DNA from: Lichenihabitans psoromatis
GTDB lineage: Bacteria; Pseudomonadota; Alphaproteobacteria; Rhizobiales; Beijerinckiaceae
Reading direction: 5' to 3'
Length of the DNA stretch: 64,000 nt
Assembly (NCBI RefSeq): GCF_004323635.1
Contig: NZ_CP036515.1
Coordinates: 3,163,501 to 3,227,500, forward strand
The translations under genes were made by a program, and so were the position numbers. This document shows, one piece after another, positions 26,818-37,314 of this stretch. The notes under the pieces were generated by a model, which was not told the DNA's origin, made no database searches, and was given only the letters and a program-made list of their open reading frames with translations. Numbering within the stretch: position 1 is the first letter of the stretch; each line of letters begins with the position of its first letter.

Positions 26818-28196
26818 TCCCTGCAACACCCGGTTTCGTCATCGCGGCCCCGCGCTCAGGCAGCGGGAAAACCACGCTGACGCTTGGCCTGCTCCGCGCC
26901 TTCGCCCGGCGCGGCCTGCGTGTGGCCGGAGCCAAATGTGGGCCGGATTATATCGATCCCGCCTTCCATGCGGCCGCGACCGGCCGTCCGAGCTTCAACC
27001 TCGATACCTGGGCCATGGAGCCGTCGCTCGTGACCGCTCTCGCGGCGCGCTCCGGAGCGGCGTGTGATCTCGTGATTTGCGAGGGGTTGATGGGCTTGTT
27101 CGATGGCGTCCCGTCAGAGGCGGGCCGCAGCGGATCGAGCGCCGATGTCGCGGCGGCCCTTGGCTGGCCGGTGCTGTTGATCCACGATGTCGGCGGCCAA
27201 TCTCAGTCGGCCGCCGCACAGATCAAGGGATGTTGTGATTATGACCCCCGCATCCGCATCGCGGGCGTCGTGCTGAACCGCGTCGGCAGCGAGCGGCATC
27301 GGCGGCTGGTGAGTGACGGCATCGCGAGCTTCGGGCTGCCGGTGCTGGGCGCTCTCCCGCGATCGAGCGCAATCGTGCTGCCAGAGCGCCACCTTGGCTT
27401 GGTGCAAGCGGAGGAAACCACCGAACTCATCACTCGGCTCGACGCGATGGCGGATTTCGTCGAGGCGCATGTCGACCTTGATGCGGTCCTCGCGCTCGCG
27501 ACGCGGGGACAACCGAATGTAGGGGCGCATGACGCCGCGCCGGTTCGACCTCCGGGCCAACACATCGCCATCGCGCGGGATTCAGCCTTTTCGTTTTTGT
27601 ATCCGCATGTTCTGACCGGCTGGCGGGATGCCGGTGCGGCCTTGAGTTTCTTCTCGCCGCTGGCCGATGAAGCGCCTGCCGCCGATTGCGATTGCGCGTG
27701 GCTGCCGGGCGGCTACCCCGAATTGCACGCCGCGCAATTAGCGTCCTGTCACTGCTTTCTGGATGGGATGCGGACGGTCGCTACGAACCGGCCGGTGCAT
27801 GGCGAGTGCGGCGGCTACATGGTTTTGGGTCGGTCGCTCACGGATGCGAGTGGGACCGCGCATGCGATGCTGGGTTTGCTCGGTCTCGAGACGAGCTTCG
27901 GCACCCGCAAGCTCCATCTCGGCTATCGCGACGCAAGTCTGCTGGCCGATAGTCGCTTCGGTCCTGCCGGAACGCGACTGCGCGGGCATGAATTTCATTA
28001 TGCGACCGTGACGAGCGACGGCGGCGATGCGGCGCTGGCAAGCGTGCAGGATGCTTATGGTTCTTTACCAACTCCGTCCGGAACCCGTCGTGGAAATGTC
28101 ACAGGCAGCTTCTTTCATGCTATTGCCGCACTGCGGGAGGAGAGCGGCCTTGGCAGTGCCGTTAAGCTCCCGTTAAGTTCGAAAGAGCGAAATTAA
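26814..28196 (+). CDS. cobB: Hydrogenobyrinic/cobyrinic acid a,c-diamide synthase
   Basis: Amidates the a and c carboxyls using glutamine and ATP. 460 residues from ATG 26814. The P-loop is APRSGSGKTT (about residues 11-20), followed by GAKCGPDYIDPAFH and CEGLMGLFDG of the DTB-synthetase-like domain. A C-terminal triad-type glutaminase domain has its nucleophile in HGECGGYMVLG (about residue 330) and the histidine in GHEFHY. ATGA overlap with the second part of cobA. It is the last gene of the cob cluster. Confidence 0.95.
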   Translation: MIPATPGFVIAAPRSGSGKTTLTLGLLRAFARRGLRVAGAKCGPDYIDPAFHAAATGRPSFNLDTWAMEPSLVTALAARSGAACDLVICEGLMGLFDGVPSEAGRSGSSADVAAALGWPVLLIHDVGGQSQSAAAQIKGCCDYDPRIRIAGVVLNRVGSERHRRLVSDGIASFGLPVLGALPRSSAIVLPERHLGLVQAEETTELITRLDAMADFVEAHVDLDAVLALATRGQPNVGAHDAAPVRPPGQHIAIARDSAFSFLYPHVLTGWRDAGAALSFFSPLADEAPAADCDCAWLPGGYPELHAAQLASCHCFLDGMRTVATNRPVHGECGGYMVLGRSLTDASGTAHAMLGLLGLETSFGTRKLHLGYRDASLLADSRFGPAGTRLRGHEFHYATVTSDGGDAALASVQDAYGSLPTPSGTRRGNVTGSFFHAIAALREESGLGSAVKLPLSSKERN

Positions 28197-28228
28197 GCTT
28201 CAATTTCCGGACCGTTGCGGGGTCGTCG

Positions 28229-29017
28229 ATGTGTCGTTGGATCGCCTATCAAGGACAGCCGATCTATCTCGACGCCCTCGTCGCGACGCCTGAACGCTCG
28301 CTGATCGCGCAATCGATGTGCGCTGCGGAAGCCAAGGTCACCACCAATGGGGACGGGTTTGGGGTTGGTTGGTATGGCGAACGTGAAACACCCGGTCTCT
28401 ATCGGGAAGTTCGCCCCGCCTGGTCCGACGAAAACCTGAAGAGCCTCTGCTTCCAGGTGCGTTCGGCGCTGTTTTTCGCTCATGTGCGTGCCTCGACCGG
28501 TCCGGCAACCGCGCGGGCGAATTGCCACCCCTTCGCGGTGGGCAAATATATGTTCATGCACAATGGGCAGATCGGGAATTATTGCGCCATCAAGCGCCAA
28601 CTCGACGCTCTCATTCCGGACGATCTCTACCCCTACCGGAGTGGAACGACCGATTCGGAAGCTCTGTTCCTCGCTGCTTTCGCGCATGGCCTGCGGGACG
28701 ACCCTGTTGCGGCCGTCATCGCGACCCTGTCGATGGTGCATGGCCTGATGCTGGAGGCCCGCATCGCCGAGCCGCTTCGCGCCACGCTGGCCCTGACGGA
28801 TGGCAAGGATCTCTATGCCTTCCGTTGGGCCTCCGACGCCTGCGCGCCGACGCTCTACTGGCGGCAGACGGAGCATGATCTCATGGTCGTGTCCGAGCCG
28901 CTGGATCGCGAGCGGGCGCAGTGGCGCGAGGTGCCGCAGAATTGCGTTCTGGTGGCTCGCGCGGGAGCGCCCGTTACCATCAGTCGACTCGACGATTCGA
29001 TGCGCCAAGCCGCTTGA
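28229..29017 (+). CDS. Class II glutamine amidotransferase (YafJ-like)
   Basis: 262 residues. Cys2 follows the initiator Met (MCRWIAYQG) and is the N-terminal nucleophile. GFGVGWYG, FFAHVRASTG, NCHPFAVGKYMFMHNGQIGN and GTTDSEALF are class II glutaminase elements. There is no fused synthetase domain, so the acceptor substrate is unknown. The stop lies in TTGA, overlapping the TTG start of the antiporter, so the two may be co-translated. Confidence 0.9.
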   Translation: MCRWIAYQGQPIYLDALVATPERSLIAQSMCAAEAKVTTNGDGFGVGWYGERETPGLYREVRPAWSDENLKSLCFQVRSALFFAHVRASTGPATARANCHPFAVGKYMFMHNGQIGNYCAIKRQLDALIPDDLYPYRSGTTDSEALFLAAFAHGLRDDPVAAVIATLSMVHGLMLEARIAEPLRATLALTDGKDLYAFRWASDACAPTLYWRQTEHDLMVVSEPLDRERAQWREVPQNCVLVARAGAPVTISRLDDSMRQAA

Positions 29018-31353
29018 TCATCGGTCCTTTAGCGGTTCCGATCCGCGGTCGCACGATTCTGCTCGGCTTGTGCGGAATCGCGCTCGCTGGAGCCTGCGCG
29101 CAACACGGCGGCCTTTCTGCTCTCGTGTCGAACGCTGCTTTCGCAGCCGACGGACAATCCGGTCTCAAGTTGCCGTCGGAAGCCATTTTCGTGGCCGAAG
29201 TCGTGGCGCTGCTGGTCGTCGGTCGTCTCTTCGGCGAGATCATGCTGCGGCTTGGACAGCCCGCCGTCGTCGGACAGTTGCTCGCCGGCATCGTGCTCGG
29301 GCCATCCGTATTCGGGTTGTTGCTCCCCGATCTCCATAATCTCGTTTTTCCGGGCGATCACGCGCAGCGGGCCATGATCGACGGCGTCGCGCAACTCGGC
29401 GTGCTGCTTCTGCTGCTGCTGACCGGCATGGAAACCGATGTCGGCTTGGTCCGCTCCGTCGGTAAACCGGCCGCGAGCGTCTCGATCATGGGGATCGCGG
29501 TCCCGTTCGGCTGTGGCGTGCTGCTTGGGCTCTATGGCCTGCCCGATAGCCTTTTGCCGAACCCCAGCCAGAGGGTGGTCACGGCGCTCTTTCTCGGCAC
29601 CGCTCTGTCGATTTCGTCGATCAAGATCGTCGCGATGGTGATCGACGAGATGCACTTCATGCGTCGCAATCTCGGTCAGATCATCGTGGCGTCGGCCATC
29701 ATCGACGATACGGTGGGTTGGATCATCGTGGCCGTAACTTTCGGGCTGGCTCGCCCCGGCGGCCTGAACCTTTTCTCGCTGGTCGGGTCGGTCGGCGGCA
29801 CGATCATCTTTCTTGTCGTCAGCGCCACGCTCGGACGACGCGTCGTCGCAGCGCTGATCCGGTGGGCGAACGACCACCTGGTCAGCGCGGTGCCGGCCGT
29901 CACCATGATCCTCGTCATCATGGGCGTCATGGCCCTGATCACCAACGCGATCGGCGTCAACACCGTGCTGGGCGCCTTCGTGGCCGGCGTGTTGGTGGCG
30001 CAATCACCCATCCTGACCAAGCAGGTCGAAGCCGAATTGCGCGGTCTCGTGGTGGCGCTGTTCGCGCCGATCTTCTTCGGCCTCGCCGGCCTCGGGACGG
30101 ATCTCACGCTGCTCAAGGATCCGACGTTGCTGGCCCTGACGGCCGGCCTCGTTCTGATCGCCAGCCTTGGCAAGTTCGGCGGCGCGTTTCTGGGTGGCAA
30201 GATCGGCGGCCTCTCGCGTGACGAATGTCTCGCTCTGGCACTCGGTATGAACGCGCGCGGCTCGACGGAAGTCATCGTCGCGACACTCGGTCTATCGGTC
30301 GGCGCCCTCGACAAAACCCTGTTCACCATGATCGTCACCATGGCGGTCTTAACCACCATGGCGATGCCGCCGACCTTGCGCTGGGCCTTGGCGCGGCTGC
30401 CGATGAACAAGGACGAGAGCGAGCGGCTGGACCGGGAAGCATTCGAGAAAACCGCCTTCCTCAGCAATGTCGAGCGCTTGCTGGTGGCGGTCGACGACGG
30501 AGCGAGTGGCAAATTGGCCTCGCGCCTCGCCGGCTTGCTTGGGCGAGGGCAGGCGCTGCCGATCACGGCTATGTCGCTCGACGCGTCGCAGAGGCCGCCC
30601 GTTCTGGAGCAAGCCGGCGCCGGTGTGATGGCGTCCGGGGATAGGGCTCGCTTGCCGGGATCGGAGGATGACGCGGCTGCTGTGCCGATGGACGTCACGG
30701 AACGGCCGATCACCGGATCCGACCCGATCGCGGCCGTCGGCGCGGAGGCTCGCAAGGGTTATGGCCTTCTGATGATCGGCATCGAGCCGGCCACAACGCC
30801 CGAGGGTGGTCTCGATCCGCGCCTCGCCGAGGTCGTGAAAGCGTTTTCCGGCGCACGGGCCATCGTTGTGGCGCGCGGCCTTCACCGCACGGATCCCGTC
30901 CATGGTCCCTTGCAGTTTTTGATCCCGACGAGTGGCACAGGCGCGTCGCGCCGCGCCTCGGAACTCGGCTTTGCACTGGCCCGCGCGAGCGGCGCCTCTG
31001 TTACGGCTTTGTTCGTCGGCGACCCGATCGATGCGCCGCGAAGCGGCAAACGGCGGCGCGCCGCGGCGGCGGAGGCAAAATCGCAGATGGGCGCCGACAT
31101 CCTGCGCCAGACCGCCGCGCTCGCCGCACGGTTCGACATCACGGCCACACCTGTTGTGCGTCAGGCATCCGACAAGGATGCGGCGATTCTCGGACAGGCG
31201 CGCCGCGCGGGTGATACGGTCATCGTGCTAGGTGTCTCGATGCGGCCCAGCGATCGCGTCCTGTTCGGCGCCCTGGCCGACTCCCTGCTCGAAGGATCGC
31301 AGCACTCACTGCTGCTTCTCGTGGACGACAGCGGGATCGGCTTGGCGGGGTAA
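29014..31353 (+). CDS. CPA2-type cation/proton antiporter with USP-like C-terminal region
   Basis: 779 residues from TTG 29014, chosen for its TTGA overlap with the amidotransferase; the longer frame adds residues from the other gene. A signal-peptide-like segment (TILLGLCGIALAGACA to AAFAAD) precedes about twelve membrane segments (roughly residues 45-430) of a Na+/H+ or K+/H+ exchanger domain: GQPAVVGQLLAGIVLGPSVFG, LFLGTALSISSIKIV, NARGSTEVIVATLGLS. Residues 450-779 are soluble and look like two universal-stress-protein-type domains (start ERLLVAVDDGASGK; end GSQHSLLLLVDD). Ion specificity cannot be read from sequence. Confidence 0.88.
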   Translation: MIIGPLAVPIRGRTILLGLCGIALAGACAQHGGLSALVSNAAFAADGQSGLKLPSEAIFVAEVVALLVVGRLFGEIMLRLGQPAVVGQLLAGIVLGPSVFGLLLPDLHNLVFPGDHAQRAMIDGVAQLGVLLLLLLTGMETDVGLVRSVGKPAASVSIMGIAVPFGCGVLLGLYGLPDSLLPNPSQRVVTALFLGTALSISSIKIVAMVIDEMHFMRRNLGQIIVASAIIDDTVGWIIVAVTFGLARPGGLNLFSLVGSVGGTIIFLVVSATLGRRVVAALIRWANDHLVSAVPAVTMILVIMGVMALITNAIGVNTVLGAFVAGVLVAQSPILTKQVEAELRGLVVALFAPIFFGLAGLGTDLTLLKDPTLLALTAGLVLIASLGKFGGAFLGGKIGGLSRDECLALALGMNARGSTEVIVATLGLSVGALDKTLFTMIVTMAVLTTMAMPPTLRWALARLPMNKDESERLDREAFEKTAFLSNVERLLVAVDDGASGKLASRLAGLLGRGQALPITAMSLDASQRPPVLEQAGAGVMASGDRARLPGSEDDAAAVPMDVTERPITGSDPIAAVGAEARKGYGLLMIGIEPATTPEGGLDPRLAEVVKAFSGARAIVVARGLHRTDPVHGPLQFLIPTSGTGASRRASELGFALARASGASVTALFVGDPIDAPRSGKRRRAAAAEAKSQMGADILRQTAALAARFDITATPVVRQASDKDAAILGQARRAGDTVIVLGVSMRPSDRVLFGALADSLLEGSQHSLLLLVDDSGIGLAG

Positions 31354-31381
31354 ACGATCCGCGCCTCGACGATCAAGATCA

Positions 31382-32788
31382 TCAGCCGAGAAGCTTGAGC
31401 ACACCCATGGCCCGTTTGACCCATGGCCTACGCAACTGGGCCGCGACGAAGCCGAGCGCCGCCCGCCGCGATGTATCGCTGAGGCTTGGCTGCGGGAGCG
31501 CAAGAACCGCCAAGTCGCCAAGCGAAATGCCGTGCTCGATCGCGATCGCCCAGGGCACGATCAAATCCTCCGCCCGAGGACCGAGGATGCTCGCCCCGAG
31601 CACCTCGCCACGGGGGGTCGCGACGATCGTCGTATGTCCCGCCGTCACGCCGCGCGCGATCGCGCGCTCGTTGTCGGCCAGGGCGGCGCGATGGATCGTG
31701 ACGTCCCGATGCAGGCGCCGAGCTTCCACCTCATTATGTCCCACCAAGGCGATGGCCGGGACCGTCCGGAGCACGCGGGGAACGAGCTGCGGCTTGAGGC
31801 GGACCGGCTGACGGAAGAAGGCCGACCGCAAGACGAGGCCGACCTGGATCGGAATGAGCGTTGCGGCCGACATCTGAGCGCCCGCGACGTCGCCGATCGC
31901 ATAGACGCGCCGGTTGCTGGTTCTGAAGTCGAGGCGGGTCTCCGGAACGCCGTCGACACAACGGACCTCACCCCGGTCGAGGCCGAGACTTTCGGTGAAA
32001 GGTTTGCGGCCCTGAGCCACCAGGAGATGTGACGCCGCCACGATCGTGCCGGCGTCGTCGGCCAGCACGATATCGACGCCGTCCCGATTGGGACGGAGAC
32101 CACGGACCTCGGTATCGACGATGGCAACGCCGTCGCGGTGCAGCGATGCGTCGATCGCAACGAGGAGTTCTCCGTCGACGTTCAGCCCTTGACCGCCCGT
32201 TCGAAGGAGCGTGACCTCCGATCCGAGGCGGCGGTACGCTTGAGCTAGTTCGTAGGCCAGCGGTTCTTGACCGAGTATCGAGAGGCGTGGGGGCAGGGTC
32301 GCCAGGGCCGCTATCGTGTCGGTCGACCAGAATCGGATGAGGTCGATCCCATCGAGCCGTGGCACCGTGGGCTTGCCTCCGGTCGCGATCACGATTCGGC
32401 GAGGCTTGATGCGGATGTCACCCGCCGCGATTGTCTCGGGATCTGCAAATCGCGCCGTTGCTTGAATTAAGGTCACGCTCAGCGATCGGAGCCGCTCCGC
32501 GCTGTGATTGGCGGAGGCGGCCGATACCGCTCGACCGATTCGGTCGCGAAGCATCGCAAACGATCGGTCGCCGTCGTCCCCTTGCGGGAGGGCGGTCCTC
32601 GCGCTCTGAATCAGCATGTCGAGCGCAAGATCGGCCGCCTGTCCGCGCCCGAGGCGTGGGGCCGCATCCACGACCACGCAGGAGAGGCCGATCGCGGCTG
32701 CTGCGAGCGCCATGGCCGATCCGGCGACGCCGCCGCCGATGATGCAGAGGTCCGGCGTTAGGATGGTAGGCCGGGAGACGTCGGTCAT
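31382..32788 (-). CDS. FAD/NAD-dependent oxidoreductase of the mercuric reductase/lipoamide dehydrogenase fold, without redox cysteines
   Basis: 468 residues from ATG 32788. FAD-binding CIIGGGVAGSAMALAAA at about 15-31, a second Rossmann domain (LSILGQEPLAYELAQAYRRLG), FAD-contact YAIGDVAG, and a C-terminal dimerisation domain. The expected CxxxxC disulfide near residue 45-58 is absent (RLGRGQAADLAL), and the usual C-terminal His of HPTLSE is Gln (LPQPSLSD). It therefore cannot act as a classic disulfide oxidoreductase. Convergent with the antiporter. Confidence 0.83.
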   Translation of the reverse strand: MTDVSRPTILTPDLCIIGGGVAGSAMALAAAAIGLSCVVVDAAPRLGRGQAADLALDMLIQSARTALPQGDDGDRSFAMLRDRIGRAVSAASANHSAERLRSLSVTLIQATARFADPETIAAGDIRIKPRRIVIATGGKPTVPRLDGIDLIRFWSTDTIAALATLPPRLSILGQEPLAYELAQAYRRLGSEVTLLRTGGQGLNVDGELLVAIDASLHRDGVAIVDTEVRGLRPNRDGVDIVLADDAGTIVAASHLLVAQGRKPFTESLGLDRGEVRCVDGVPETRLDFRTSNRRVYAIGDVAGAQMSAATLIPIQVGLVLRSAFFRQPVRLKPQLVPRVLRTVPAIALVGHNEVEARRLHRDVTIHRAALADNERAIARGVTAGHTTIVATPRGEVLGASILGPRAEDLIVPWAIAIEHGISLGDLAVLALPQPSLSDTSRRAALGFVAAQLRRPWVKRAMGVLKLLG

Positions 32789-32928
32789 GGTTGCGTTCCG
32801 CTTGAGGCTGTTCTTGCGTCGAGTCTTCCGATGAAAGCTCATTGCTGCATGTCAGGCCTCTACAATTGATTAGAGGTGTTGTCGCACCCAGTTCAGGTCT
32901 GTCGTCCCGTTCGACATGCCGCAGCGCA

Positions 32929-32958
32929 TTGACTTGCTGGCGAGGCTGCTCCTATAAG
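32929..32958 (+). promoter_or_regulatory. Candidate sigma70 promoter for rpmH-rnpA
   Basis: TTGACT (32929-32934), an 18-base spacer and TATAAG (32953-32958), 139 bases before rpmH. It is the best promoter match in this gap, in the direction of the ribosomal protein gene. Confidence 0.65.
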
Positions 32959-33096
32959 ACCCACCTTATCCGAGCCGTCGCGCCCGTTGGATTGCGCCGT
33001 TGCGTTTTGAGCAATGGGTGATCCGACCGTCGTGGCGTCGGTTTCATTTCAAGCACGGCCTCTGGCGCCGGGCATCAGCGGACCGGAGCAGAGACA

Positions 33097-33231
33097 GTGA
33101 AGAGGACCTACCAACCCAGCAAGCTCGTGCGTAAGCGCCGGCATGGCTTCCGGGCTCGTATGGAGACGGTCGGTGGCCGCCGCATTATTGCGGCTCGTCG
33201 TGCACGCGGTCGCAAGAAGCTGTCGGCCTGA
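33097..33231 (+). CDS. rpmH: 50S ribosomal protein L34
   Basis: 44 residues from GTG 33097: [18 protein letters not shown] then [18 protein letters not shown]. Strongly basic and the typical length of L34, a large-subunit protein. It heads the rpmH-rnpA-yidC order common in bacteria. Weak ribosome-binding site GGAGC at about 33085. Confidence 0.97.
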   Translation: MKRTYQPSKLVRKRRHGFRARMETVGGRRIIAARRARGRKKLSA

Positions 33232-33319
33232 TCCATCGTCGCGCGTTCGAGGCACTGTTCGGGTTCCTCCTCGCGAACGTAGGTCCAACACGATCGTGAT
33301 CGTGACTGCGGGTCCCGGC

Positions 33320-33829
33320 ATGTCTGACCTGGTCGGATCATTTGATAAAGCCTCGCGCAACGAGAGTCGCGAGGCTTTTTGCGTTCCTGAGCGGTTGAAA
33401 CAACGCGCCGACTTCCTGCAAGCCGCACGCGGGACGCGGGTCCATCTCTCGCTGTTCTCACTCCAGGCAGCGAAGCGGCCGGTTCCCGCTCCGTCATCGG
33501 ACGGCCGCGTCGCTGCCGATCAGGTGGCGGCGGATCATCAGGTGGGTCCATTCAAGCCGCGGATCGGTCTCACGGTCACCAAGAAGACTGGCGGGGCCGT
33601 CGAACGCAACCGAATCCGTCGCCGTCTCAAGGAGGCGTTACGTCACGCCAAGGCGCTTTCAACCGAGCCCGATACCGACTATGTAATCGTCGCGCGCCGC
33701 GAAGCTCTGACGGTTCCATTCGCAAGATTGATCGCTGATCTCGAAACGGCGGTGCGCAAGGCCGGCGCGCAACTGAAGAGGCCGCGCGGGTCAACGAGAC
33801 AGCCGGACGAACGGCCCCGCAAAGGCTAA
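33320..33829 (+). CDS. rnpA: Ribonuclease P protein component
   Basis: Basic protein subunit of RNase P, which matures tRNA 5' ends. Core motifs are RLKQRADFLQAARG, PRIGLTVTKKTGGAVERNRIRRRLKEALR (the RNR helix) and DYVIVARREAL. ATG 33320 gives 169 residues; the family core starts only at about residue 26, and TTG 33395 is an alternative. A roughly 20-residue Pro/Ala insertion separates strands 1 and 2. The tail is basic and probably disordered. Confidence 0.92.
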   Translation: MSDLVGSFDKASRNESREAFCVPERLKQRADFLQAARGTRVHLSLFSLQAAKRPVPAPSSDGRVAADQVAADHQVGPFKPRIGLTVTKKTGGAVERNRIRRRLKEALRHAKALSTEPDTDYVIVARREALTVPFARLIADLETAVRKAGAQLKRPRGSTRQPDERPRKG

Positions 33830-33898
33830 CGGATTGTTTCAACCTCTCTCTTCGCGTCAGCAACGACGTTCATCCCCGACGAGTTCAGTGATCGAACC

Positions 33899-35704
33899 AT
33901 GGTGAATGAAACCAACAACAAGAACCTTTACCTGGCGATCGCGCTGTCGGTTCTGGTCATCGTCGGCTGGAACTATTTCTACGGCTTTCCACAGGCCCAA
34001 AAGGCCCGGCAAGTTCAGGCGCAGCAACAGGGACAGGTCACCTCGAACACCCCGCAACCGCAGGGCGTGACGGGGGCGGCCTCGCCGGCCATTATCCCCG
34101 GCGGCGCTGTTCCGGCTGCCGGAACGCCTGAGGCGACGCGGACACGGCAGGAGGCTTTGGCGGCCAGCCCGCGCATCACGCTCGATACGCGCAGCCTGTC
34201 GGGATCGATCGATCTCAAAGGCGCCCGGATCGACGATGTCGCGCTTAAAAATTACCGTCTGACCACCGATCCGAACAGTCCGATCATTGAACTGCTATCG
34301 CCGTCAGGTTCGCCGCATCCCTATTATGCCGAAGTCGGCTTTGTCGGACAGCCGGGCAGCACCATGGCGCTTCCGGGCGCCGATACGGTCTGGACCGCCG
34401 ATAGTGATCGGTTGACCGCCGAGAAGCCCGTTACGCTGTCCTACGACAACGGCCAGGGCCTGACGTTCCACCGTACGATCTCGGTCGACGATCAATATCT
34501 GTTCTCGATCAAGGACACGGTTGAGAACAAGGGTTCGGCCGCCGTGACCCTGTTCCCCTACGCGTTGATCTCACGCCACGGTAAGCCCGAGGTCTCGAAC
34601 TATGCGGTTCTGCACGAAGGGCTGATCGGCGTCATCGGCGACAGCCATGTGCAAGAAATCAAATATGACGCGATGGAGAAGGAGACGGACGGCACGCGCA
34701 CCCTCGATGGGACGGGCGGCTGGATCGGCATTACGGATAAATATTGGGCGACGGCCGTCGTTCCCGAGCAAAATGCAGCGTTCAAGGGACGCTTTTCCGT
34801 CAATGGTACGGCGCAGCCGAAGACCTATCAGACGGACGTTCTCGAAAACGGCAAGGATATCGCGCCCGGCCAGTCGATCGACCTGACCACGCGCGTTTTT
34901 GCGGGCGCCAAAGAAAACAATACGATCGACAAATACCAGGCCGAGTTTGGCATTAAGAATTTCGACCTGATGATCGATTGGGGCTGGTTCTATTTTATCA
35001 CTAAGCCCTTGTTCAAGGTTCTCGACTTTTTCTACAAGCTTACCGGCAATTTCGGTGTCGCGATCCTGATCGTCACGGTCTTGATCAAAGGCTTGTTCTT
35101 CCCGCTCGCCAGCCGCAGCTATCTGTCGATGGCCAAGATGAAGAACGTGCAGCCCCAACTGGCGGCCATCAAGGAACGTTTCCCGGACGACAAGGCCAAG
35201 CAGCAAGAAGCCACGATGGAGATCTACAAGCGGGAGAAGATCAATCCCGTGGCCGGATGTTTGCCGATGGTGGTGCAGATCCCGGTCTTCTTCGCGCTCT
35301 ACAAGGTCATCTTCATTACGATCGAGATGCGCCATGCGCCGTTTTTCGGATGGATCAAGGACCTGTCCTCGCCTGACCCGACATCCGTCTTCAATCTCTT
35401 CGGCCTGATCCCCTGGACGCCCCCGACCCCGCTCATGATCGGCGTCTGGCCGCTCATCATGGGTGTCTCGATGTTCCTCCAGATGAAGATGAACCCGACA
35501 CCGCCGGACCCGGTCCAAAAGACCATGTTCACCTGGATGCCGGTGATCTTCACCTACATGCTGAGTTCGTTCCCATCGGGTCTCGTGATCTATTGGACCT
35601 GGAACAACACGCTCTCGGTTTGCCAGCAATATCTGATCATGCGCCGTGCCGGCACGAAGGTGGAACTGTGGGACAATCTTTCGGGCATGTTCCGGAGGAC
35701 ATGA
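33899..35704 (+). CDS. yidC: Membrane protein insertase YidC
   Basis: 601 residues. N-terminal TM ([20 protein letters not shown]), a Gln/Pro-rich linker, a large periplasmic beta-supersandwich domain to about residue 355, then the Oxa1 core with five TMs. [19 protein letters not shown] carries the conserved groove Arg, and the hairpin continues with [20 protein letters not shown]. It inserts and folds inner-membrane proteins, alone or with SecYEG. No yidD lies between rnpA and yidC. engB follows three bases after the stop. Confidence 0.97.
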   Translation: MVNETNNKNLYLAIALSVLVIVGWNYFYGFPQAQKARQVQAQQQGQVTSNTPQPQGVTGAASPAIIPGGAVPAAGTPEATRTRQEALAASPRITLDTRSLSGSIDLKGARIDDVALKNYRLTTDPNSPIIELLSPSGSPHPYYAEVGFVGQPGSTMALPGADTVWTADSDRLTAEKPVTLSYDNGQGLTFHRTISVDDQYLFSIKDTVENKGSAAVTLFPYALISRHGKPEVSNYAVLHEGLIGVIGDSHVQEIKYDAMEKETDGTRTLDGTGGWIGITDKYWATAVVPEQNAAFKGRFSVNGTAQPKTYQTDVLENGKDIAPGQSIDLTTRVFAGAKENNTIDKYQAEFGIKNFDLMIDWGWFYFITKPLFKVLDFFYKLTGNFGVAILIVTVLIKGLFFPLASRSYLSMAKMKNVQPQLAAIKERFPDDKAKQQEATMEIYKREKINPVAGCLPMVVQIPVFFALYKVIFITIEMRHAPFFGWIKDLSSPDPTSVFNLFGLIPWTPPTPLMIGVWPLIMGVSMFLQMKMNPTPPDPVQKTMFTWMPVIFTYMLSSFPSGLVIYWTWNNTLSVCQQYLIMRRAGTKVELWDNLSGMFRRT

Positions 35705-35707
35705 CGC

Positions 35708-36361
35708 ATGACTGAGAGCGCTCCCGCCTATGCCGAACATACGGAGTCGGGTCGGCTGTTGTTCGCGCAATCCTGCGACTTCATCTTCGGCTCGCCCACG
35801 GTGGCGGCTCTGCCACCGCTGGCGGCGCCGGAGATCGCCTTCGCGGGTCGCTCGAACGTCGGGAAGTCGTCACTCGTCAACGCGCTGACCAATCGCAAGA
35901 CTCTGGCCCGGACGTCGAACACGCCCGGCCGGACTCAGCAGCTGAATTTTTTCGCGCTCGGTGACAACCTGCGTCTCGTTGATATGCCGGGCTACGGTTA
36001 CGCGGCTGTCAGCAAGACCATGATCGCGAGCTGGGGAAACCTCATGCGGGACTTCCTGCGCGGGCGCTCGACCCTGATGCGCGTTTACCTCCTGGTCGAT
36101 GGCCGTCACGGCCTGAAGGAGAGCGACGGCGAGATGATGGATCTATTCGATAAATCCGCGATCTCCTATGCGATCGTCCTGACCAAGCAGGATGAGGTCA
36201 AACTCGCGGATCGTCCGAAGCGGATCGCCGAGACGGAAGCGGCGCTGGCGCGTCGCCCGGCAGCTTTTCCAACGGTTCTGTTCACCTCTGCCGAAACGGG
36301 CGAGGGAATCGCCGATCTCCGGGCCAGTATCGCTCTGCTCTTGCATGAGCGCGCCGGCTGA
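35708..36361 (+). CDS. engB: Ribosome biogenesis GTP-binding protein EngB/YsxC
   Basis: 217 residues; TRAFAC GTPase needed for 50S assembly. G1 [10 protein letters not shown]2 region [16 protein letters not shown]3 DMPGYGYA, G4 TKQDEV and G5-like FTSAETGEG are all in order. ATG 35708 lies directly behind yidC. Confidence 0.96.
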   Translation: MTESAPAYAEHTESGRLLFAQSCDFIFGSPTVAALPPLAAPEIAFAGRSNVGKSSLVNALTNRKTLARTSNTPGRTQQLNFFALGDNLRLVDMPGYGYAAVSKTMIASWGNLMRDFLRGRSTLMRVYLLVDGRHGLKESDGEMMDLFDKSAISYAIVLTKQDEVKLADRPKRIAETEAALARRPAAFPTVLFTSAETGEGIADLRASIALLLHERAG

Positions 36362-36399
36362 GGCATCTGCTGACCTCGCGCATCACCGATGGGTATTCC

Positions 36400-37314
36400 A
36401 TGCCGACGAACCCGAGACTGAGCGATACCCCGAAGGGGAGCCCCGAGGAACAGGCCGAGATCCTGATGCAGGCTCTGCCGCATATGCTCCGTTACGACGA
36501 CCAGACCGTCGTCGTAAAATATGGCGGCCATGCCATGGGGAATGAGACCGTGGCGCGCGATTTCGCACGCGACATGGTCCTGCTCGAGCAATCGGGCGTC
36601 AATCCGGTGGTGGTCCATGGTGGTGGACCGCAAATCGGCGCGATGCTGAAGAAGCTCGGGATCGTCTCGCAGTTTTCGGGCGGCCTGCGGGTCACCGACA
36701 GTGCCACGATCGAGATCGTCGAGATGGTTCTCTGCGGATCGATCAACAAGCAGATCGTGGGCTTCATCAATGCCGAAGGTGGCCGGGCGATCGGGCTTTG
36801 CGGTAAAGACGGCAATATGGTCACGGCCAAGAAGCTCGAGCGTCCCGTCACCGAGGACGACGCGCATCATGAGGATCATGTGGACCTCGGCTTCGTCGGC
36901 GAACCCGACCGGATCGACACCACGGTGCTCGATCAGGTCCTGGGTCGCGAACTGATCCCCGTGTTGGCTCCGGTCGCGCAAGGGTCGGATGGGGAGACCT
37001 ACAACGTCAACGCCGACACGTTCGCGGGAGCGATCGCTGGCGCGCTCAAGGCCAAGCGTCTGCTGTTCCTCACCGATGTTCCGGGTGTGCTCGACAAGAA
37101 TAAGCAGATCATCAAGGAATTGAAGGTCGATGATATTCGGCGATTGATCGCCGACGGCACGATCACGGGCGGCATGATTCCGAAAGTCGAGACGTGCATC
37201 TATGCCTTGGATCAAGGCGTCGAAGGCGTGGTGATTCTCGATGGGAAAGTCCCACATGCGGTCCTGCTCGAATTGCTGACCGACCACGGAGCCGGCACGC
37301 TGATCACGCGATGA
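36400..37314 (+). CDS. argB: Acetylglutamate kinase
   Basis: Second step of arginine biosynthesis, phosphorylating N-acetylglutamate. 304 residues. Seen: [23 protein letters not shown], the substrate loop [41 protein letters not shown], and [14 protein letters not shown]. An N-terminal extension of about 25 residues suggests the arginine-inhibited hexameric form. The stop overlaps the next start (ATGA). Confidence 0.96.
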   Translation: MPTNPRLSDTPKGSPEEQAEILMQALPHMLRYDDQTVVVKYGGHAMGNETVARDFARDMVLLEQSGVNPVVVHGGGPQIGAMLKKLGIVSQFSGGLRVTDSATIEIVEMVLCGSINKQIVGFINAEGGRAIGLCGKDGNMVTAKKLERPVTEDDAHHEDHVDLGFVGEPDRIDTTVLDQVLGRELIPVLAPVAQGSDGETYNVNADTFAGAIAGALKAKRLLFLTDVPGVLDKNKQIIKELKVDDIRRLIADGTITGGMIPKVETCIYALDQGVEGVVILDGKVPHAVLLELLTDHGAGTLITR

